A DNA stretch of 64,000 nt from Streptomyces asoensis (GCF_013085465.1 NZ_CP049838.1:7502001-7566000), one strand, 5' to 3'; positions 35,252 to 43,861 are shown, counted from the stretch's first letter. Translations and numbers: made by a program. Notes: a model not told the origin generated them from the letters alone.

Positions 35252-36423
35252 CCCCTGCCGCGTTGTTCACCACGCGGGTCTACCGCAGCGTGGACGATCT
35301 TCCGCTGGATAGGCTCGAACCGCTCCTCGCCTCGGGAACGCTGTACGACTCGCCCGCGTATCTGCGCTACTGCGAAGCAGCGTCGGGCGGCCTGTTGCGG
35401 CACATCATTCTTGAGGACGAGCGAGGCCGAACGGTGGGTCTGGTCTCCCTGCGCGTCGTGCGCGACGACCAGGTAAGGAGGCTCTACAACCTCCAGGCGC
35501 TCCTCGACAGCCCGGAAACAGATGCCAAGCCGGCCGGGGAGACCGCGCCGGACTCCGGCACGGTGCCAGGCTTCCCACCTCTGTTCCCCAACGCCATCGC
35601 AGCGGTGCCCGGGGCCCATTGCGTGCTGCTGACCGACCCCGAGGCCGATGCCGCGCTACGCTCGACCCAGCGCGGCGCGTTGGCACGTGCGGCCGTGGAG
35701 TTGGCCGAGGTGGAGGGCTGCGTCGCGACGGGGTTCCTCTACCTCGACGAGGACGCGGCCAAGGACATTGCTGACGCGCTGGGCACCGACGCTCCCTTCC
35801 TCGTCGCCGCGCAAACCGAACTGGCTGGCGGCTGGCCCGATTTCGAGCACTACCTCGCCACGCTGAGCACCTCACGGCGCGCCATGGTCCGGCGAGAGCG
35901 CAGACAGTTTGCCAAGGGAGGAATTACCACACGTGTCTTGTACGGCACCCAGGAGCTGAACGAGGCCACGGCACAACTGCAACTGAGGTTGCTGGAACGC
36001 TACGGGGTCGCTGGGACAGTCGAGTCCATCCTGCGCGACTACGCCCAGTTGCGTGCCACCGTGGAGGGGCAGGTGCGCGTCTTCGTGTGTGAACAGGACG
36101 GGCAGCCCATTGGTATGAGCCTCGGTCTGGTTGACGGGGAGCGGCTCTACATGCGCCTCGCGGGCTTCGACTACTCCGCGACCGACACCAGGTTCACGTA
36201 CTTCAACGCCGTGTACTACGAGCCGATCCTGTGGGGTATCGAGCACGGGATCAAGCGCTACTTCTTCAGCACTGGCACCTACGACGCCAAACTCGCCCGT
36301 GGCTGTACCCCCGTCCCGCTGTACGGGGTCGTTCAATGGCCCGCCCCACTGCGCGAACGAGCCGTACTCCGCCTCGCGGCGCGAGAAGCGTCCCTTCGAT
36401 CGGAACTCGGACTGCCGGAATAG
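35248..36423 (+). CDS. GNAT/FemAB-like acyltransferase
   Basis: The 391-residue protein has a two-part GNAT (FemAB-like) layout. The N-terminal half has GTLYDSPAYLRYCEA, RTVGLVSLRVV and FPNAIAAVPGAHC. The C-terminal acyltransferase core has STSRRAMVRRERRQF, VFVCEQDGQPIGMSLGLVDGERLYMRLAGFDY and KRYFFSTGTYDAKLARGCTPVPLYGVVQWP. Relatives transfer amino acids or acyl groups and occur in peptidoglycan and natural-product pathways. The StrR-like remnant upstream suggests it is a survivor of a secondary-metabolite cluster. GGAAGG lies 8 nt before the ATG. Substrate unknown. Confidence 0.7.
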   Translation: MTPAALFTTRVYRSVDDLPLDRLEPLLASGTLYDSPAYLRYCEAASGGLLRHIILEDERGRTVGLVSLRVVRDDQVRRLYNLQALLDSPETDAKPAGETAPDSGTVPGFPPLFPNAIAAVPGAHCVLLTDPEADAALRSTQRGALARAAVELAEVEGCVATGFLYLDEDAAKDIADALGTDAPFLVAAQTELAGGWPDFEHYLATLSTSRRAMVRRERRQFAKGGITTRVLYGTQELNEATAQLQLRLLERYGVAGTVESILRDYAQLRATVEGQVRVFVCEQDGQPIGMSLGLVDGERLYMRLAGFDYSATDTRFTYFNAVYYEPILWGIEHGIKRYFFSTGTYDAKLARGCTPVPLYGVVQWPAPLRERAVLRLAAREASLRSELGLPE

Positions 36424-36464
36424 CCCTCAGCAGACGGCCGAGATCGGAAGGAAGGAGCGGCTCG

Positions 36465-36676
36465 ATGGCCAAACCTCTCTTCGTGCTCGCCGACGCACCA
36501 GGCCTGGGCCTCCCGATCGTACGAAGGACCGGAACCAACTCGCCAACAAGATAAGGAACTCTTTCAGCCTGGCCACTGAACGAGTGACGGCATCGGTCAC
36601 CGCAACGCTCGAAGCTTTCGAGCGGTTGGGGGAGGCGTTTGTAGTCTCAACCCGTCGGCGCAGGAGATTCTTCTAG
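36465..36676 (+). pseudogene. broken gene start following the acyltransferase
   Basis: A strong ribosome site (GGAAGGAAGGAG) precedes ATG 36465, which opens MAKPLFVLADAPGLGLPIV and stops after 29 codons at 36554. A neighbouring frame then stays open to 36676 (RNQLANKIRNSFSLATERV, ending RRRRRFF). I read this as the next gene of the same operon, broken near 36500-36540 and cut off where the IS110 remnant begins. I do not recognise the protein. Confidence 0.4.
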
Positions 36677-36719
36677 CTTGTGTCAAGCGGCCCGCGTAAG
36701 AGTTCTTTCGTTGCTTCGG

Positions 36720-37045
36720 TGCGGTGAGAGTTTTGAAGGCCTTGCGGGCTATGTCGCGTTTGAGACAGCGGATGATGTCCTTCCTCTGCAGGCTCTCCGC
36801 AGTGCGGCGGGCGACGCACGCGCCTGTCCGAAGGGCACGTTGCAGCCGGACGACGGCGATGCGGTAGAGGGCGGTGTTGGCGGAGCGGTTTCCTCTGCAC
36901 AGTTGAGCCGATGGCGGTCCCTGCGGCCGGAGGAGGCCGGGACGGGCGACGCGACAGCGCGCAGAGGGGCGAAGGCTGTCTCGGAACACAGGCGTTTGGG
37001 ACTGTCGTCGGCGGCAACCAGGAGCAGGGCAACCGTTTCGGGACC
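36720..37045 (-). pseudogene. IS110 family transposase C-terminal remnant, frameshifted
   Basis: On the minus strand GPETVALLLVAADDSPKRL, then LRAVASPVPASSGRRDRHRLN, is followed in another frame by GNRSANTALYRIAVVRLQ, ARRTAESLQRKDIIRCLKRD and IARKAFKTL. Together these are the Transposase_20 (helix-hairpin-helix) C terminus of an IS110 element, with a frame switch near 36895. The DEDD catalytic N-terminal half is absent. Confidence 0.7.
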
Positions 37046-37122
37046 GGCGCCGTGGCTGGCCGGCATTCCGTCTCTTGCGGGAGCGAGTAGTCCTTCTCGC
37101 CCCTTGATGGGCAACTGCACGA

Positions 37123-37707
37123 TCAGGCAGGGGCTTTGGCCGCGATACGGGCGAGCAGCTTGTCGCGCACAGATGGCCACTCGTCCGCGAGTACGCTGTA
37201 GTACAGCGAATCACGGCGCGTGCCGTCCTGGCGCACCATGTGGCTGCGCAGCGTCCCTTCATGGATCAGCCCCAGCCGTGTCAGGGCTTGCTGGGACCGC
37301 ACATTGAGGTTGTCGGTCCGTAAAGCGATTCGGGCGAGGCCCAGACCGTCGAAGGCGTGTCCGAGCAGCAGAAGTTTGGACTCGGCGTTATACGGGCCAC
37401 CCCAACAAGCACGATCGAACCAGGTCGCACCAATTTCAGCCCGGCTGGCAGTGAGGTCAAGCTCATACAAACTGGTTGAACCGACCACCGCCTCGTCTCC
37501 CAGGCGCTGGACGGCGAAGCATTGTCGGGCTCGATCCGCCAGCATCTGCATGATCATCGCCCGCATTTCTTCCAGGCACTCAGGGCGAGGCCGAGGCATC
37601 CATCGCCAGACCTCGGGATCCGACGCAGAGGGGAAGAGCGCTTCTGCGTGGTCAACAGACAGCGGGATGAGACGGACAGCGCTGCCGAGGAGAGAGTCGT
37701 TGCTCAC
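37123..37707 (-). CDS. GNAT family N-acetyltransferase, RimJ/RimL-like
   Basis: A 194-residue protein if GTG 37707 is used (SNDSLLGSAVRLIPLS); an in-frame GTG at 37740 is an alternative, and neither has a strong ribosome site. Signatures of RimJ/RimL-type acetyltransferases: VGSTSLYELDLTASRAEIGATWFDR, the acetyl-CoA loop region NAESKLLLLGHAFDGLGLARIALRTD, NVRSQQALTRLGLIHEGTLRSHM and RDSLYYSVLADEWP. It would acetylate an alpha-amino group of a protein or a small molecule. It lies in the island of broken genes and seems intact. Confidence 0.8.
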   Translation of the reverse strand: MSNDSLLGSAVRLIPLSVDHAEALFPSASDPEVWRWMPRPRPECLEEMRAMIMQMLADRARQCFAVQRLGDEAVVGSTSLYELDLTASRAEIGATWFDRACWGGPYNAESKLLLLGHAFDGLGLARIALRTDNLNVRSQQALTRLGLIHEGTLRSHMVRQDGTRRDSLYYSVLADEWPSVRDKLLARIAAKAPA

Positions 37708-37740
37708 TACTGCACCGTACCTTCGGAAGCGCTGCCGCAC

Positions 37741-38257
37741 CGTGGCTCACAGCAGCTAATGCAATGCGGTGGGTCGCCCCGGTCGCATTGTCTGGGGCGG
37801 GAGTTGAGCGTTCGGTCCGGTGTGGGGACATCGCCGTGGATCGTATCGGATGAGCTCGACTTGCATGGCGCGCTGCGTGCTGACAACCATGCGCTACACC
37901 GTGAACTGACGGCCCTTCGACAGTCCGCCGGCCTCCCCGCGACTGTCAGTGCGCTGCGTGTCTGCGACGTGGTGCTCTGGATGCACCACCGTATGGATCA
38001 TCAACAGAGAATCTGTACCGGGACCTGAGTCCGTCGGCCGCACTCGAGGGAGCCTTCCCCTTGGAGGGTAGATGGTCCCTTGCTGCCGCCGGAACACCCC
38101 GTGACCTGCGGTGTACCAAAGTGCCAACTATCTCTCTGATTCCGCACCCACGATTGCTGAACCTAGTTGGCATCAGAGCAGGTCACGAACGTTCCCTAGT
38201 GTCAGCTATCGATCCTGGTCACATTTGGCGGCACCCGGGAACGCTGAGGCCGTTGCC
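37741..38257. other. no gene recognised
   Basis: About 515 bp of lower GC content. One + strand frame (37800-38028) ends ALHRELTALRQSAGL and RVCDVVLWMHHRMDHQQ, but it has no start with a ribosome site and no similarity I can name. The region probably holds decayed sequence. Confidence 0.4.
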
Positions 38258-38500
38258 TTACTCGCCAATTCCGAAAGGTAGCCCCTTCCGATCATTGCCC
38301 AGAGAACGTCGCATGACGTTGATCAGCTTCACCTGCGCCTCGGCGGGTGCCTGCATGGACTGTTCGAACTCCTCCGGACTCAACGGGTCATGCAGCGGGG
38401 TGCGTTCGCCTCGCTCCACCTGGTTCAGGAAGGAATTGATGGCGCGGCCGAAATTGTCGATTTCCGTCGCGACCTCCGTGGGGGCAGGGTCATTGCATGA
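38258..38500 (-). pseudogene. C-terminal gene fragment of unknown family
   Basis: The minus frame reads VATEIDNFGRAINSFLNQVE, RTPLHDPLSPEEFEQSM and NVMRRSLGNDRKGLPFGIGE before its stop. It looks like true coding sequence (amphipathic helices, normal residue mix) but has no start; upstream it runs straight into the ISAs1 derivative. I do not recognise the family. Confidence 0.4.
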
Positions 38501-38520
38501 GCGAGATCTGTCCGGTTTCG

Positions 38521-38932
38521 TCAGGTGCGGCAGAGGGCCCGTAGGGGCCGGTGGTGGTCGCGGCCGGCGTGGCGGACGGCGGCCGCGATGTTGGTCTGGC
38601 CGTCCTGGCGGAAGACGCTGATGGCGAGGTTGCGCAGGGAGGCCATGGCCCGGGGCAGGGTGCCGGTGCGGACCTTGGAGTTGTCCTCGCGGAAGGTGCG
38701 GTCGCGTACGTGGTGCAGGAGGTTCTCGATGCCCCAGTGGCCTCTGATCCAGGTGGCGAGCTCGGCGCAGGTGGCATCGAAGACGCCCAGGCTGGTGATC
38801 AGGTAGACGCCGACAGTCTGGGAGCCCAGGTGCTCCAGCGCAGCGGGGATGGGCGATGATGTTCGGGCAGGCACGGTCTCGCTCGGTTCTCATGGGTCTC
38901 GACAACCACGTGAGCACCGGCACCGTGCCTGC
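38521..38932 (-). mobile_element. ISAs1 internal-deletion derivative
   Basis: A 117-codon frame (38874 down to 38521) joins the first residues of an ISAs1 transposase ([16 protein letters not shown]) directly to its C terminus ([49 protein letters not shown]). About 260 residues, including the catalytic core, are deleted. The 11-bp inverted repeat GCAGGCACGGT/ACCGTGCCTGC at 38867-38932 matches the 5' structure of the larger copy at 34.3 kb. It is a short non-autonomous element. Confidence 0.75.
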
Positions 38933-39147
38933 TCTGCTGCCCGGGTTGCCCCTGAGAACACCGGACATGACGTTACGTCACGCATGGAACCCGGCGAACC
39001 GAACCAACCTCGACTACGCAATGGCCCCGCCATCACAACTGCCTTCAGTCCCCGAAAGCGCCGGACTCTTTATCAGGGAAACACCAACCCCCCAGCTCAA
39101 GCAACCCTCGCCACACCAACTACGAACCTCGGAATCACACCGCCCCC

Positions 39148-39792
39148 TCACGGGGTGAAGGGCGGAGTGCTGCCGCCGAGACCGCGCACCAGGTAGGTGG
39201 TGACGCGGCGGCCCTGAACGCGTTCGTCCTGCGGATTGCCGGGCAGGGGCCAGCGCAACTGTCCGTACAGGGCTCCCCGGTGAAGGTCGAAGGACGCCTC
39301 GACGAGGTCCGCGTAGGTCTCCGCACGTTCCGGGACCCAGCCGGCGAGGGCGGCGACGGCCGCGGTGAGTCCGACGGGAACGGCCCACAGGGTCCAGGGC
39401 GCGAAGGCCGTGAAGGCCAGTCCCCACACACATGCCGCGCTCGAAGCGTCCAACGACAGCCGAGCGGTGGCGATGTCCTTCCGTGTCGTGTCCGGCAGCA
39501 GCAGCCACAGATGCGGCCACACCGCCACGGCATCGAGCCCGTACTTGTCCGTGGGCCGGGTCTCCGCCGCGCGGAGGATGTTGCCGGTCCGCGTGGGCAA
39601 GGGGTTACCCGTACTCGGAAAGCGACGCAGGCGCGCGGTGAGCGTACCGTGTTCGGCGTTCTGTTCCGGGGTCGCCGAACCGTCGTGCACCGCCGGGCTC
39701 AGCTGCTGGAACCGCAGCTGTGCGTCCGACAGTCGGCGGCGCTGACGTTCCACCAGAAGGGTCACGGACGGGCAGCAGACCAGAGCCAGCAT
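39148..39792 (-). CDS. hypothetical membrane protein, probably 5'-truncated
   Basis: The 214-residue frame has two adjacent transmembrane helices near residues 115-150 (AACVWGLAFTAFAPWTLWAVPVGLTAAVAALAGWV) and soluble conserved blocks LPTRTGNILRAAE, KYGLDAVAVWPHLWLLLPDT and ASFDLHRGALYGQLRWPLP. I remember similar longer streptomycete membrane proteins with an extra N-terminal membrane part; here the frame starts abruptly at a poor ATG and abuts the Nudix remnant. Function unknown. Confidence 0.55.
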   Translation of the reverse strand: MLALVCCPSVTLLVERQRRRLSDAQLRFQQLSPAVHDGSATPEQNAEHGTLTARLRRFPSTGNPLPTRTGNILRAAETRPTDKYGLDAVAVWPHLWLLLPDTTRKDIATARLSLDASSAACVWGLAFTAFAPWTLWAVPVGLTAAVAALAGWVPERAETYADLVEASFDLHRGALYGQLRWPLPGNPQDERVQGRRVTTYLVRGLGGSTPPFTP

Positions 39793-40033
39793 CCCGGCGC
39801 GGTTCTTCGCTGATCGCGACAGCTGGCCTGCCGGGACCTACGTCGTACCGGAGCACTCGTTCGCCATCGACCTGACCGAAGTAGAGATCAAGATCTCCCA
39901 CGAGCACACCGACGTCCGGTGGCTGGACTGCAAGGCGGCTCTCGAGGCACTGCGGTTCGACAGCAATCGCACGGCTCTCGGCGAACTTAACGAGCGTCTG
40001 CTGGCCGACGACCTGCCTCTGCCGGTCGAGTGA
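39791..40033 (+). pseudogene. Nudix hydrolase C-terminal remnant
   Basis: The frame reads DSWPAGTYVVPEHSFAID, KISHEHTDVRWLDCKAALEAL, RFDSNRTALGELNERL, the tail of a small Nudix hydrolase. The Nudix box (GX5EX7REUXEEXGU) that should precede is absent, as is a start. It begins exactly where the opposed membrane-protein frame begins. Confidence 0.55.
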
Positions 40034-40039
40034 TCGCCG

Positions 40040-40411
40040 GTGGTTGACGCACGCCCCAGACGACGCCGCACGGTCATACTCGGCGAGGGTTATGTAGGTC
40101 TTCCGCTGGCCATCAGGGCAGCACAGGTCGGCCACCGTGTCATCGGGTTCGATATCGATGCCGTGCGTGTGAAACAGCTGAAGGCAGCGGAACCGTTGGG
40201 TCCTGATGTGACGGCGGACCAGATCACGGACGCGCTGACGAGTGGCAACTGCACGCCAACCACGTGCTCAGGCGACCTGGCTGGGTTCGACGTTGCGCTC
40301 ATCGCCGTGCCGACCCCGCTGCGCGATGGCGCGCCGGATCTCTCCGCAGTCCTGGACGCCGGCCGGATGCTCGCCCCGCACATGCGCCCCGGCTGCGTCA
40401 TCGTCCTCGAA
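40040..40411 (+). pseudogene. N-terminal fragment of a nucleotide-sugar dehydrogenase
   Basis: GTG 40040 opens a frame with the NAD-binding motif VILGEGYVGLPLAIRAAQVG (about 12-31) and GFDIDAVRVKQLKAAEP. Then come DVALIAVPTPLRDGAPDLS and GRMLAPHMRPGCVIVLES, the first 120 residues of a UDP-sugar 6-dehydrogenase (WecC/UDP-ManNAc type). Similarity ends abruptly at 40411, where a recombinase tail begins in a different frame. Confidence 0.7.
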
Positions 40412-40875
40412 TCACGCTGGCCAAGGCGTACAGCGAAGCCGGCTACTTCGCCCGGAACGTGCGCACTATCGAGGTGCTCGTCGACCGCGACGCCGTCGCC
40501 TCCGGGGCGGCGGCCACCGGTGAGCCCTGGCAGTACTACGACCTGGGCCACGGCTGGTGCACCTATTCCTTCTTCGAACAGTGCCAGCACCGGATGGCCT
40601 GCGCCCGCTGCGACTTCTACATCCCCAAGAACTCCAGCAAGGCCCGACTCTTCGAAGCCAAGGAGAATCTGCAGCGCATGCTCGCCTCCATCCCTCTGAC
40701 CGAATGCGAACGCGCTGCGGTCGACGACGGTCAAGCCGCTATCGCCGCACTCCTCGACCGGCTCACCGACGTCTCCATACCCGCGGGCGCCACACCGCGG
40801 GAGCTCGGCCTCCCCTCCGTCGTCAACATGCTGCCCACAGCGGAAGTCCGCCATGGCACGCCATTCGCATGCTGA
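40411..40875 (+). pseudogene. C-terminal fragment of a tyrosine recombinase-type transposase
   Basis: The frame reads ITLAKAYSEAGYFARNVRT, DLGHGWCTYSFFEQCQHRM, ACARCDFYIPKNSSKA and LLDRLTDVSIPAGATP. This is the zinc-cysteine-rich C terminus of the tyrosine recombinases carried by some actinobacterial transposons. The catalytic R-H-R-Y region is missing. It is joined to the dehydrogenase fragment without a spacer, indicating a deletion or illegitimate recombination. Confidence 0.65.
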
Positions 40876-40904
40876 GACAGCAAATCGGCTCCTTTCCGCA
40901 CCCT

Positions 40905-42200
40905 TCAGACTTGGATCTTCACATCATTGAGGCGTTGCAAGGCCGCTTGCAGATTGAACGGAAGTCGAAAGCGTTCACGCATTCCTCGGATTGCCTGCTC
41001 CGCCAGCGAGGCCCACATGTCAAAGAACCCGTCAGGTGAGTCAACCGCCTCTCCAGTGGGGGTCAATCGCGCACCGGAAGGAAGGGCCGCTGGCAGCACA
41101 AGGACTTTGTTTGCTACCGGAAGTAGGGCCTCATCTGTCTTCCCGCGTGCCACGTGAAGAGCACGGAGATCTTCCCCCGGCGCGGCCAGAGTGTGACGCT
41201 GCGCGCTTCTAGCATGCGCTGTCCATTCGAGCAGTTCATCGGTGGGGCGCAGGTGGATAATCAGCGGAGTCTTACGTGTACGTGATGTAGCGATGATACT
41301 GGCGACGGTCTCGGCGTCACCCGTGTCCGCTGCCCAAACACGGATTCGTCCAAGGTCACTGCCCTCAACGTATGTTCGTGCGACCTCCAGTCGGTCGCGG
41401 TCTCGGAAGCGATCGTTATAGTGATGATTGAGCCGTGAGAAGGCACGAGAAGCGACAAAGGCAACATGGCTGTAGTCGTAGTCGAAGGCGTAGCCGAGAA
41501 AACTTGCGACGTCTGCAGAGCCTGCCCAGTGTCCTCCGACGACGGCGATGGACCGTGGCACACCGAGAAGCGGAGTGCCAGACCCTCGACGGAGGCCAAC
41601 GAAGCGCGGCACATTGATGGTGAGGGCCATTGTTCCTTCCCTCCAGCCTTCCGTGAAGCCCGCCCCAAACCATGCAAGTTCGTCATAGAGGGCCGCCTCA
41701 ACACGCGTACGGGCAGACTCCGAAACTGGTCCGTCATGCAGCGGGCGCAGTACAACACGGTCGGCATAGTGCCGTCGCCGATCTCCAGTTCCCAAGAACA
41801 GCGGACGCATGGAGACTTCAAAATTTCCTTCCGTCAGGGCTGTGTTGGCGATGCGGGTCGCCCCTGACAGGGGATCTCCGGGAAGACGCTTGGCGGAATG
41901 TTCCATCCGCTCCGCCTGCTCCTCGATCTGGTCGAGGTACGTAAGAAGATTCGATAGCCCTTCGAGGTAGCCGGCCAATGCGAGCAGTCGCAACTTCGGA
42001 TAGTTGAGTGCCTCGGCCAGACGTGCGGTGTCGTCCATGCTCGGCTTCATGTGTCCACCGAGAATGTCCTGCACCTTGGCCTTGCTCATGTTGGCAGCCT
42101 CGGCGAGTTGCGCACGAGTCATGGTTCCGGCCGCGGCACGTAGTTCCTGACACCAGGGCTCGTTGAGGTGTCGCGCAGTCTTCTTCGATTCATCGCTCAT
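40905..42200 (-). CDS. XRE-type regulator with large uncharacterised C-terminal domain
   Basis: The 431-residue protein has an N-terminal helix-turn-helix (MTRAQLAEAANMSKAKVQDILGGHMKPSMDD, about 27-57). A short helical linker with a coiled coil (LSNLLTYLDQIEEQAERMEHSAKRL) follows, then about 300 residues of alpha/beta sequence: RSIAVVGGHWAGSADVASFL, DYSHVAFVASRAFSRLNHHYNDR, RIRVWAADTGDAETVASII and RKTPLIIHLRPTDELLEW. The latter alternation of strands and helices suggests a Rossmann-like sensor or effector fold that I cannot name. GC content is visibly lower than the chromosome. It is divergent from a 43-residue membrane peptide, with twin 20-bp repeats between. Confidence 0.75.
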   Translation of the reverse strand: MSDESKKTARHLNEPWCQELRAAAGTMTRAQLAEAANMSKAKVQDILGGHMKPSMDDTARLAEALNYPKLRLLALAGYLEGLSNLLTYLDQIEEQAERMEHSAKRLPGDPLSGATRIANTALTEGNFEVSMRPLFLGTGDRRRHYADRVVLRPLHDGPVSESARTRVEAALYDELAWFGAGFTEGWREGTMALTINVPRFVGLRRGSGTPLLGVPRSIAVVGGHWAGSADVASFLGYAFDYDYSHVAFVASRAFSRLNHHYNDRFRDRDRLEVARTYVEGSDLGRIRVWAADTGDAETVASIIATSRTRKTPLIIHLRPTDELLEWTAHARSAQRHTLAAPGEDLRALHVARGKTDEALLPVANKVLVLPAALPSGARLTPTGEAVDSPDGFFDMWASLAEQAIRGMRERFRLPFNLQAALQRLNDVKIQV

Positions 42201-42261
42201 GTTGGCAGCATGATCCCCCGTCAGCTCTCGTAGCCATAGCAGTATCAGATGCATGGCACGT

Positions 42262-42314
42262 CGTACCAGGCGCCCAGTACGAAGAAGAGTTGGCCGTACC
42301 AGTGAGGCAGTACG
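42262..42314. promoter_or_regulatory. two 20-bp operator copies between the XRE gene and the small membrane peptide
   Basis: CGTACCAG-N6-AGTACG occurs at 42262-42281 and again at 42295-42314, start to start 33 bp, about three helical turns. Each copy is itself a near palindrome (CGTACC versus CGTACT). The pair lies 62-114 bp upstream of the XRE start and 108-160 bp upstream of the peptide start, where an autoregulator would bind. Confidence 0.7.
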
Positions 42315-42421
42315 GCATGTGACCGATACAGCACCTCCGGACTGACGGGGTAGCGGACGGGACATACCCCCAACAGCCAGGAGTTACGGAGACTCTGGCT
42401 ACTAAGGGGTGGGACCTCGTC

Positions 42422-42553
42422 ATGAACGAAGAGTCGCGTCGCAACAGGTCGCAGGAGAAGGAGGAGTCAGCTCCGTGGCGAAAGGTGATCGCTGCTGCCG
42501 CCATTAGGCTGGTCACCGCCGTGATCATCATTTTGCTGCATCACGAGCAGTAG
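42422..42553 (+). CDS. 43-residue single-pass membrane peptide
   Basis: ATG 42422 follows GGGGTGGG by 6 nt. The peptide has a highly charged N-terminal half (NEESRRNRSQEKEESAPWRK) and a C-terminal hydrophobic helix (VIAAAAIRLVTAVIIILL), ending HHEQ. It resembles small membrane-active peptides or anchored regulators in build but matches none I know. It is divergent from the XRE gene across the twin operators. Coding status rests on the ribosome site, the amphipathic layout and the context. Confidence 0.5.
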   Translation: MNEESRRNRSQEKEESAPWRKVIAAAAIRLVTAVIIILLHHEQ

Positions 42554-42743
42554 ATAGTAGCGCCTGCCGGGGGAACCCGAAAGAGCTCTCCCGGCTCCAG
42601 CCTGAACAGGATTCCAGGTTGGTTAGCTGACCTCATGGGGGGGCCAAGAAACGATCCCCGTTGAACCTCACGGCCCATGCGCAAGCTCTCCGGGATGGAT
42701 CACGTGAGCCCGGGCCTCACAACCTGCACCACGGCTGGTGCAC

Positions 42744-42968
42744 CTATAACACCATCATCAGCCTGCCCAACGGATATTGGACCAAGGTAAACAGTCTCGA
42801 ACCTTGACAAATCTGATTCCACATAATGCCCATCTCGTCGTGAGTCAGGTTCCAGCGCGCGTCGAGGAGGGGCCGGAGGGCGGGATCGCCGGTGAAGGTC
42901 GATCCCGCCAGGTATCGCGGGGTGACGTGGTACTCGCGCCACTGCTCGTCGTTCGGGCTGTACGGCAC
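42744..42968 (-). pseudogene. N-terminal fragment of a DUF317 protein
   Basis: GTG 42968 with GGAGGAG just upstream opens PYSPNDEQWREYHVTPRYLAG, then PALRPLLDARWNLTHDEMG, the beginning of a DUF317-type protein. Similarity to that family stops near residue 46, and the rest (MWNQICQGSRLFTLVQYPLG) looks out of family. Such genes are typical cargo of streptomycete mobile elements. Confidence 0.55.
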
Positions 42969-42987
42969 GGCTCCTCCAAGGGCGTGG

Positions 42988-43850
42988 TCAGCGGCGGCGG
43001 GAGGAGCCAGTAGCGGGCACGCCGGCGGCGGCCGAGGCAACGGGCGGAGTCACTCCGGCCGGTTGTGGCTGCGGGGCATGGCTGAACAGGGAGTTCGGCG
43101 CGACGGTGCTGCGACGCAGGGCGGCTGCGGTCCGGATGCCCGTGTGGGTGCGTGTGGCCGCCGCGACCCCGACAAGGGCGGGACGCGGTGTGACGACGGG
43201 GTTGCTCCAGTGCTCGACGGCTGCGTAGACCGGGCCCAGCGCCCGCCCGGCCGCGGTCAGGACATACGGATCGCCGTGGCGCGGTCCGGTGCGGGTGACC
43301 AGGCCGTCGAGCTGAAGCCGGATCAGGCGCTGCCGGGTGAAGCCGTTGTCCAGTCCTGCCTGTTCGGCGATGTGGACGAACCGCATGGACCCGCCCGCGT
43401 CGAGGACCTGGATCACGGCGGTCGAGTGGCGAAGGTGCAGCCGGCGCACGGCGTCCTCGACGCGCTCGGCACCGGCCACCTTGCCGAGCGACAGGTGCGC
43501 GTGGGACCAGTCGGACAGCGCCCGGTGTACCGATGACAGTGCGTTGCCGAACCCACTGAGCTGGTATGGGGCACTGTGGCGATCACCGGCTCGGGTCACC
43601 AGCCCGTCATCGTGCATCTGGGCCAGCCGCTTGCCGACGAACTGCTCGCTGACAAAGGGGAGGCGGACGGCGACGTCACGCACACGCATGGGTCCGCCCT
43701 GCTGGGCCAGGGTCTGCGCCGACCAAGTGGTCCACTTCGGCGCTATCAGGGACAGTGCCTCCTCGACGCGCCGGGCGTCGACGGAGCCGCTCTGGGCGGT
43801 TGCGGGACGGAGCCGCTCTGGGCGGTTGCGGGTGGTGCGGGCGCGGACAT
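42988..43850 (-). pseudogene. duplicated HxlR-like winged-helix regulator, frameshifted by a 26-bp tandem duplication
   Basis: Two winged-helix (HxlR-like) domains are encoded in tandem: LSLIAPKWTTWSAQTL with MRVRDVAVRLPFVSEQFV, and VIQVLDAGGSMRFVHIAEQAG with DNGFTRQRLIRLQLDGLVTR, then a proline-rich tail. The natural start is ATG 43850 (MSAPAPPATAQSGSV), but an exact 26-bp duplication at 43780-43831 shifts the frame after codon 15, and the reading then ends at an early stop. Removing one copy restores a continuous frame into ARRVEEALSLIAPKW. As it stands only a product from an internal start, such as ATG 43689, is possible, lacking most of the first domain. Confidence 0.75.
43780..43831. repeat. 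exact 26-bp tandem duplication inside the HxlR-like gene
   Basis: Copies 43780-43805 and 43806-43831 are identical. The unit begins GACGGAGCCGCTCTGGG. Because 26 is not a multiple of three, copy number decides the reading frame of the gene. Confidence 0.95.
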
Positions 43851-43861
43851 GGCGGTAACTC

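Noticed and set aside
42700..42800. Short stretch sharing CACGGCTGGTGCACCTAT with the recombinase tail at 40551
   Set aside because: Identity covers only about 18 bp and the flanking sequence does not continue the recombinase pattern, so a second remnant cannot be supported.
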